Of a stretch of DNA of 64,000 nucleotides, positions 56,526-64,000 are shown piece by piece. The number at the start of each line of letters is the position of its first letter. Position 1 is the stretch's first letter. This DNA is from Isoetes taiwanensis. Taxonomy: Eukaryota > Streptophyta > Lycopodiopsida > Isoetales > Isoetaceae. The notes under the pieces were generated by a model. The model ran no database searches. It was not told the origin of the DNA and was given only the letters and a program-made list of their open reading frames with translations. The DNA lies in NCBI GenBank assembly GCA_021234155.1, contig JAJEKV010000125.1, positions 2,036,775 to 2,100,774 of the forward strand, read 5' to 3'. A program made the position numbers and the translations under genes.

Positions 56526-57040
56526 AAAATTACGGTGTTCGATTTGAATGGAGTGCTCGCAAAAGCGTTACCTAAAGCACAATTTCCTTTATCATGGTAT
56601 GCACGAAACCATTTGAGACATATCTGAAATGGGTATATCGGCCGATCGAAGGAGATGTTAGACCAAGCTTTCTTTTTATTTCGTTGTGCAATTTGGTCGT
56701 CGATGGAGAATAGAAATATCTGAGGAAGTTTTGAGAGTAGTTCACGAGTTACATAGAGATTGGGCATCTGTTTGGGATCGAGCAAATGTAAGTCATTCAA
56801 TAACCCAAAGGATCCTAAGGTAAAAAAAAAATATTTGTGAAATGCTTGGCGACATGATGGATGACTTGGGCGTTCAGGGAGAAGGAAGACATCATTATAG
56901 TTGATGATGACGCCTTGAAGTGTTGCTTCAATCGAGTCCACGATCACTAAATCCACCATCCTATCATCACGAGGATTTTGACAAAGATGACTTCTGCGCC
57001 CGTTTTTGTCGGCATCTTGCGAAATAGCTACTGGGAAAAA
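56526..57040 (+). pseudogene. FCP1/NLI-interacting-factor-like HAD phosphatase remnant
   Basis: The plus strand reads KITVFDLNGVLAKALP, where DLNGV occupies the DxDGT nucleophile position of FCP1-like phosphatases with the second Asp replaced by Asn. In shifted frames EMLDQAFFLFRCAIWSSMEN (the RPGxxEFL...IWSS block), DWASVWDRANVSHSI, and DIIIVDDDALKCCFNRVHDH (the VDDxPxK...N block) follow, then IHHPIITRI. The order and spacing match the family. At least three frameshifts or stops break it. Members dephosphorylate proteins such as the RNA polymerase II tail and occur in plants and in some large DNA viruses. Confidence 0.55.
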
Positions 57041-57073
57041 AAAAGGTCGAAGAGATACAAACACTATACCCAT

Positions 57074-60000
57074 AACTTAATCGGACGGGGGAAATTGTGG
57101 GGACCTAGAAGATCGTTCTAGAAAGGGAACTTTTTGATATATATATATATGTATCTGGGAAATACACTTTCAAAAAGTTTTGAATATGAAATATACTTTA
57201 CACCAAACTCTTTCGAATATATATTGTGTTCTTATATCAGCATTATTGGTTACGTATGCGTATTGTTCTTTTTTATATTACGTGTATGGTTTGCTATACT
57301 TGCAATAATTTGTATGTATATACCGTCAATAATTTAGGTGTCTATAAATACGTATGCATGAAATTGGCAAACCATCGGCCCCGGCTTCCATATACGCTTG
57401 TTATTATGGCACATTCTATTACACGCGGATGAACCCATGAGACCTCTGCGCAGTGCATGAGCTAGAAATAGAACTTCGGGACTGGCTTGATGTCGTTGCT
57501 ATGAATCCCGTCGCTTCTATCCTGATCCCTTTGATGTTGTAATCCATCTTATATGGAATCCAGAGCATGGTTTGTTCATGATCGAAAGGATCTCAACACC
57601 GCTGCGGCGCTTTGTCGACGATGATTCGGATTAGTTTTTAAAGTTTATGTTCCACTATAATACGTTATTTATGGGAATAAAATGCGCCCGCAGCGCGATT
57701 TGACCCTTTAAAATCTACGTTACGTAGCAACTTGCTTGCTGTTATTTATTCGTAAAACACTACAATTTCAATGTTTAGATTTCGTTGTCGTCGGTGATTG
57801 TACGAATTAATAAGCAATTTCCTACTTTTTATATTGCCAACATTCTTTCATAATATGGGTCATTTGGACCGAATATTTGGATGCCCTTGCATTTCAACAT
57901 AAAATGCATCTTCCTAGCCCGAAAATGAACTCAGTGCAAAAGTGTGGTTAATTCAATATAATGGTCAATAAATAGCTTATACGGCGCGATTTTGGAATAG
58001 ACATAATCCCAATTTAATTGAATGATGGTTATTTCTTGGAGTGGTTAGAGCTGGTGGGAACGAAATCTGGTTCATGATTGTGTTTTAGTTGACGTGGCAA
58101 GTAGTTCCGAAAAAAGGATTCCTTAATAACGCTATTATGTACATAGGAAAAAAACAGTTATGTATTTGAAATGCTATGGTTGTCTTCTTATATAGAAGAG
58201 AACCATCATTCTAGGGAATTTGGCATCCCAGCTCTCCTTTCGGACCCAGGCTTTCTTTGGCACAAGCCTGCTATATCGCAAGCTTTCTTTGGCCCTTTCT
58301 CTTATAAAAGCTTTGTGTCTTCCTGCATTCCTCATTGGCGTTTCCTCTGAGCTGAATCTTGTTGTTGTACGGAGTTTTCCCTTCAGCTATTCTTTCGTTC
58401 CAGATTTTGTGCCCCAGTTTTGTGTCCCCTGGTTATAGTCATATGGATTGAGCTCAGGGTTTAACCTGCTTCCTCATGGAATTGATGATACCCACTAGAG
58501 AGCTGATCCCGAACAAAGGGTGGAATCTTGCTTGCTCTCTACTCTATGCATGCTTGTGGTCACCTTACTTTCTATCTAATTCTCAGATATCTTTTTCCAG
58601 CCTGTTCTTCGCCTCTACGCCTTGGCTGGCTATTTTCCTTGCGTGATTCAGATCTCCTCTCTGCCACTTTGATGTATAGTTCCTGCATGGTTTTTGTCAG
58701 ATCTTTGAGTTAGGTTGTCTTTTTCGATCTTACTTCTTGGCTTTTGAGTTCTCAAACTTCTAGTCACAAATCGATTTTATGGATAAGAGAGTGAAATTTT
58801 GCTTTTTGCTAGATCGATTGGCTACTCCTAACCTCTTCTTACGTATCCCTCTGATTTGAACCTTCTGCTTATAACCTCGCCTTCCGATTTGATCGGCTAT
58901 TTCTAGGCAAACAAATTTCGGTTTATAGAAGTTCCAGTTCTTGATTCTGATAGGTCTATCTTGCCTTGCCCTTTTCCTTCTCAGGCCTTTCCTCGAAGCG
59001 CATCTAGCCCATCCGATTGCCGTAGCATCGGCCGGTTGATGAATCGGCAGGATCGGCTATCTAAGCCGATCAAGCAGGGGTCGGCTCTTTGGTTGTTCGT
59101 CCGCAGGAAAACCCCACCCTGCAGTTGTTTACTTTCAGGGGTTACCGGGTCCTCGTTTTCCCTCAATTTTTTGCTATAAATTGCATGGGGTTTCCAGCTC
59201 CCAGTATCCCTTGATTCTAGATCTTTAAAAAAGAAGCCTTAAATTTATATTTGTGCTAGGGCCTAGGTCAAGTTATGGTGCTTTTTTTATAGGTTGATGC
59301 ATGGGGCTTGGTTGGTTCTGTCCGAGGTCTTAAATGGATGGTTATGATAGTTTCTGTGTTGAGATTGATTACTCTTGTCCTTGCCTCATCTTTATCGTTT
59401 CTATGTTGAGATTGGTCCGTCTAGTCCTCGCCTCATCTTTCCCTTGTTGTTTGACGCCATGCATAGGTCAATTGTGCCCCCTTTTGTTATAAACATTATA
59501 ATAAGGGGTCCTTGCGTATAATATTAATATGTAGCATAATAACAGTGGGTTTTCTTTGTGTTTTTATACGCATTTCACAAAGGTTTTCTTAAGATTTCAT
59601 GGCGTATTCGAATGGATGTACTAATGCGTACATCTAGAGTGCACCATTTCTTAGTCGTTGATTTAGCTTTTTTTTTTCAATGGTCCAATATCAAGGGCTC
59701 ACAACAAAAGCCCTCTTTTTATTTTAGGGGCTGAACATGCAAACCTCGTGGACATCATTTTAGGGCACGAAACAGGGCTTGCAAATCTGCAACAACAGGG
59801 ATTAACAAGATAAGATTACAGGGATTTAGGTCAAAGACCTCTGCTTCTGATAAGTGATTGCATCTCCAATCTTTGGCTTCAGTCTGGGGCAAACATTATA
59901 AGAGTTACTAGTCATGGTGCCCAGCGTTGCTGGGCATGATTTGGAATCTACAAATGTTGGGACGCCTTCAAAACATTGCATTTGACGACATTGCATTGTT

Positions 60001-62979
60001 GGAACTTTGCACTTCCCTTCAGCTACATCCCTTATAAATTGTCTATATTAATCTCACCATTGAAATTGATATGCGAAATCACAAACCCAAGATAACTACA
60101 TGCTTCTAATATGAAATTTGGAAAAGGTAATAAACATCATTTAGCAAAGGCCTAAAGCATTAGAAAAGGGAATGCGAAACTCTAAAACCAACTTTAAAAG
60201 CAAATTGTCAAGACATGGAATTTCCAGCATCAGTCGCCACGACTTTCCAGCAGATGACCATGGAGGAGAACAAAGCTTAAACAATTTTTTTCAAAACCCT
60301 AACCCCCATATGTCGATATGTCGGGCAACTATTACCAAAATCATACTCCACAGATAATTTGCAAACCTTATGTCTTAATTATATCTTAATTATATCTTAA
60401 TTATGTCTTAATTAAGGTAACGCATGTGACAGCATATCTCATTCCTAAAAAAAAAACCTTCACCCAATAAAATAAAAAAACACCACCCCACCCCCACCCC
60501 CAACCACAGAAACCCCCTTCCATAAAAATTGCGAACCTTATAATTACACACTTAGACAGAGAAGAAATCATAATGAACCTATCTACGAATCATTACAATT
60601 AACTTAAGCAAAAAAGCATAATTTTTTGATATAATGTGCAGCCAACGAAGACATTTTTTGGCCAAAGTTTAGAATCATGAGTAAAGGGGTACATGCTCTA
60701 TGGGAGCTACATTTACATATGCATAGAGCTTTTAAATAAAGCGCAATAAATCTTGCATTATTAGACATTGCTTTATAGCAAGAAAAACCAATTTGATAGA
60801 TTTTTACGATGTGTTACAAAGCCCGAAAAAGGCGAAATATGGAACAATGTTTTTGACGGAAAAAGGTTCTTTTAGGGTGATCAAATTGCATCCTTTTAAA
60901 CGTTCCCAATTGTTCTTGCATGTAATGCTTGTCTTCATCAATGATACACGAGAATGTAAAAGCAGGAGAAATACACAACCTAATATCCCACATGGCTCCA
61001 CCTTTTTGTCATAATTACATTTTTGTCGAAGCAACCTAGAGTGAAATATTCAGTCTATGAAATAAACCAAATGATGCTTTAAGTTGATTGAGAAAGAAGT
61101 ATAAAAGACATACCTTTTGCTTCCAAAATTCTTGAATAGAGATAGCAAACAAAGCCCCGTTCAAGACTACTTTAACTAAGGTCTTGAACTATGCAATACC
61201 ATACCTTGGCTAGAATGCCTTCCTTCCCTTAGAATCACTCAAATTTGAGCATCTACTCCAACTATATGAAGGATTGAAAAATTCTTAGTGGTACAAATGG
61301 GACCGTTTAGAATACTTTGATGCATCTTTCTTATCATTCCACTTTCTTCCATGGGGCATTTTCCTAGAATTTGTCAAAAGCAATCCTTAATAGTTTTATT
61401 GTAATAAGTCATTGGACCGAAACATAAAGCTTAGCTTAAGGAGGACCGTGCACATCGAATAGAATGGTTACGAGGAGAAGCTTAAGTTTGGAGACATTAA
61501 TCCCTACTCAAAGTCTTCCAATGCATTTGATAAAAATCTGCATTACGAAATAAGCAAAAAGTTAAGAGATTGCCCACATATACGGATACCAAATGTTGAA
61601 AGCCCTTAATGCCATAGGAAAACAATATTTTTAGGAATGCATGATAGTTGAAAAATCTTAGTCTGCCTATAATAGTTATGGGTCCGCATAGAACCAAATC
61701 CTTGAGGGAAACAAACAAAGTATCTAAGAAGATTACCGGGACATAATATCATGCTATAAGAACTCATCACAAATAGGAAGTTTAGGGGCGGTCTGGGGAT
61801 CACCTTTGCAAGCCAAATTGCATCAATCTACCACACGCAAGCCATTTTGCATCCTTACGGATCACCATCGGGACATGATACATACCGATACTAAAAGTTG
61901 AAGAGCATATATACATCTTTGAAAGTTGCCATTGGATCCAATATACGTATCAAACCTGGTTTGAAGACCTAAACTACATTTCAAAATAGTGATTCTTGAT
62001 GGTAAAAAGGTTGAGCAGAACAGGAAAAAACTTAATGTTATGAAATAATAGAGGGAAGAGTATATATAAATCAAAAAATAGATTAATACCTCATTGCAAA
62101 ACATTCTATTGCCGTAGCTTGCGAATTAGAGCTTGCACGAATGATTTTTTCTTGAATCAAAGCATGAAAAAATTAGTTAAAGTCTTATGGGTTAATGAAA
62201 CAACAATTCTCGATGAATCTTACTCTGTTGTGTGACAAATTAAGCCCAACTACCATGAAGCATCGCCGAACCTGGCTCAAGAATCCACTTGGTGGGAGCT
62301 TGGTCACCATAAGTCGAGAAAAAAAATGGAGCTAGGCAGCCAAAGCATTCATGCTTTAGAAGATTATGGTATTTGGCGGTCCGGAAGCATCATCGACAAT
62401 TGCTTTATAATGATTCTCAATATTCTATTTTGCGGTGACAACGTTTTGCTTCATATAACATTGGAAGGCTGATCTTCTCCGGCTTTTCTTGCTTCCTTTT
62501 TGGTATTCCCTTTGAAGCTAGCTGTTTTTAACCTTCATGTTTTTAGACTTATCGACTTCTTGATAATCCTCGTTGAAACCAATCTTCGCTTTTCTCCATG
62601 ATAAGACTAATAAAGCTGAGGTGTTATGAGGTCTCCTTGTTAAATCACGGTCCATAAGTATAAGATTATCTTCAGCTTGACATGTTCCAAATGCTAGAAC
62701 CCAAGTATTGTATTCATATGTTCCAAGTATAATGTCCTAGCAAAAGCCCTGCCTAAGCAATAACTTTGCATAAAGATCATAGAGATCAATCTGTATAATT
62801 TGAGAATCTGTCTTTGCTAAATCTAGTTTTGAGCTTATAGGCTTTGAAGAAAATGATAATCAAAACAAAGGATGCTAGGTAACGCATCCGGAAGTTTAAG
62901 GCTCGACACATCTCAAATCCATTCCAAAAGAAGTATAAATGAGAAACAAAAACTTTAGAGCTAAAAATAACTAAATCCT
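57074..62979. other. Long stretch without a recognised gene
   Basis: It contains an AT dinucleotide run near 57137, two roughly 60-bp related units around GTTGAGATTG and CTCATCTTT (59350-59450), an 11-bp repeat TTATATCTTAA (60370-60417), and C-rich CCACCCC runs near 60483. Small open frames at 58.2-59.2 kb are S/F/L-rich and not convincing. Confidence 0.4.
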
Positions 62980-63301
62980 GGGTGAAAGCATGCTAGGGTG
63001 TACCATCTAAAGTTCTTTTTAGGGAGTGCAAAACTACCCAGAAAAGTACCCAACACTGGGTACTGGGAACTTGCATTAATATCTCAATAAACAATAGGTT
63101 TGAGAGTTTATTCATCCCTTTTAGTCTCTAATAGTATTGTCATCCTCTAATACTATAGATTGATATGTTATTGACCTTCAACTCAAAATTTTTGGATTGA
63201 TTTTAATGGAAAGAAAAAGTAGAAAGTACCAGTTTTAAAAGTACCCAGTGTAGGTACTTTTGAGGGTTCCAAAAGTGGTACACCGTAGCATGCTTTCACC
63301 C
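62980..63301. mobile_element. MITE of 322 bp with 26-bp terminal inverted repeats
   Basis: GGGTGAAAGCATGCTA(G)GGTGTACCA at 62980-63005 is matched by its complement at 63276-63301 with one mismatch. TCCT lies on both sides and may be a 4-bp target duplication. The interior holds further inverted AAAAGTACCCA...TGGGTAC words. There is no ORF. The superfamily is undetermined. Confidence 0.85.
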
Positions 63302-64000
63302 TCCTGGTCAAATTTAACAGTGGCCTCCACAATCTGACTTATTGAAAACTATAGAAACCCAACAACACCAGAGAGAGACATACGTTTTCTAAAGATCCTT
63401 GCAAGTCCTTGTACCGCCATATCCGATCCCATATATAATAAAGTAAAACGGGTAAAGAGGGCTCTACCCTAGCCACCAAAGCCCATCGGATCCGTCTCGG
63501 AACAAGCGGCCAGGGCATCACTCCATCTCTGTCTTCGTCTAGGGTTATTGGCTGTTCGACTTAGCTTACGCCATAGCCACGTCCAAGCCATAAGCGGCGG
63601 TTGATCCACCTCCACGGCTAGAGAAGGGATCGAGCAGGTGGCCCACGTTGCTCTTGAAGAAAAACCTAAAGCAAGTTAAAGCGTAACATCTAAGCCGTCC
63701 TATTTGATTGAACGATCTCGGTATGGTCAATTTAGGGGGCGTGATCCATTACTTATACTAAAACATTATAATATAAGATAGGTGCGGCGGGGGGTATATC
63801 AAATATATTCACCATATCACGGAGCTTTTAAAGATACGTGTAGAACATGGGGCATAAAAGCTAACACGTGTCTAGTAGGTTTTGTTTTTGTGCCGTTTGG
63901 TTATTGGAGCTCCTGGACAAAACCACGAGGGCATTCAATTTGGAGATTTCGTCCTTGTTATACGATTTTGCTGGAGATGGCCACAATCTTGTTGAGGCGA
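63302..64000. other. No gene seen at the right edge
   Basis: Intergenic sequence. No supported feature. Confidence 0.4.

Larger units (their letters stand above)
50541..57993. repeat. Dispersed GCGC imperfect-palindrome family between ORF remnants
   Basis: Short GC-rich palindromes flanked by A/T (for example AAATCGGCGCTTGGCGCATTT, written here as AAATCGGCGC / TTGGCGCATTT) occur at about 50541, 50648, 50695, 51225, 51289, 54069, 54113, 54173, 54216, 54250, 54292, 56358, 56398, 56440, 57601, 57681 and 57981. Typical words are GGCGCTGGCGC, ATCGCGCCCGG and AAAGCGCGATTT. They fall in clusters that lie between the protein-like remnants rather than within them. Confidence 0.75.

Noticed and set aside
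56501-57073. 190-codon minus-strand frame
   Set aside because: The plus strand carries ordered FCP1-like blocks in the same interval, so the minus frame is a shadow despite its length.

Overview
This window looks like a repeat-rich intergenic stretch of a large land-plant genome. Plant-type genes with canonical GT-AG introns are present (a CYP72-clan-like cytochrome P450, a PBS1-like kinase fragment, a type II PI4-kinase gamma fragment). Gene density is very low, and layers of LTR, LINE, tyrosine-recombinase (YR) and DUF7869-type elements sit inside one another. The YR and DUF7869 families, and the size of the intergenic space, fit a non-flowering plant (fern, lycophyte or bryophyte) better than an angiosperm; this is an inference. 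The only gene I judge intact is the four-exon P450 on the minus strand (13559-15428).

Layout. 1-8.4 kb: end of an unrecognised ORF, then short-motif clusters and tandem duplications. 8.4-12 kb: broken host-gene pieces (PBL-type kinase with one exon inverted; PI4K-gamma C-terminal part). 13.5-16 kb: the P450 and a LINE reverse-transcriptase scrap. 16.5-18.3 kb: a 600-bp polypurine tract, a foldback and a poly(A)-tailed remnant. 20.5-35.5 kb: a large plus-strand Ty3/gypsy-type LTR retrotransposon, 3'-truncated and itself invaded by a 6.8-kb minus-strand YR retroelement. 36-40.3 kb: two adjacent elements sharing ends but not interiors. 46.1-49.1 kb: decayed DUF7869-type gene. 50.5-58 kb: CpG-rich island of unrecognised ORF remnants (one FCP1-like phosphatase) separated by about 17 short GC-rich imperfect palindromes. 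58-64 kb: little apart from a MITE at 62980-63301.

The most striking object is in the LTR element. Between its primer-binding site and its gag gene it carries a divergent histone H3. The reading frame begins with an almost perfect H3 tail (MARSKQTAR), continues through a long acidic/basic linker, and ends in a recognisable H3 histone fold. Lysines 9, 14, 18 and 23 of the tail are replaced, and K56 is Q. A second, unrecognised accessory ORF lies between it and gag. Both ORFs are preceded by arrays of a conserved 71-bp nested hairpin and then by similar TATA-containing leaders, so the element seems to have had subgenomic transcription units as well as its LTR promoter. The copy is dead (in-frame stops, frameshifts, nested insertion, lost 3' half), but the architecture is clear and I know of no described retrotransposon like it.

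The nested YR element has RT, RNase H with all four acidic positions, a tyrosine recombinase with its C-terminal H..RW...Y signature, and short direct repeats carrying a perfect 12-4-12 palindrome, a likely recombination site.
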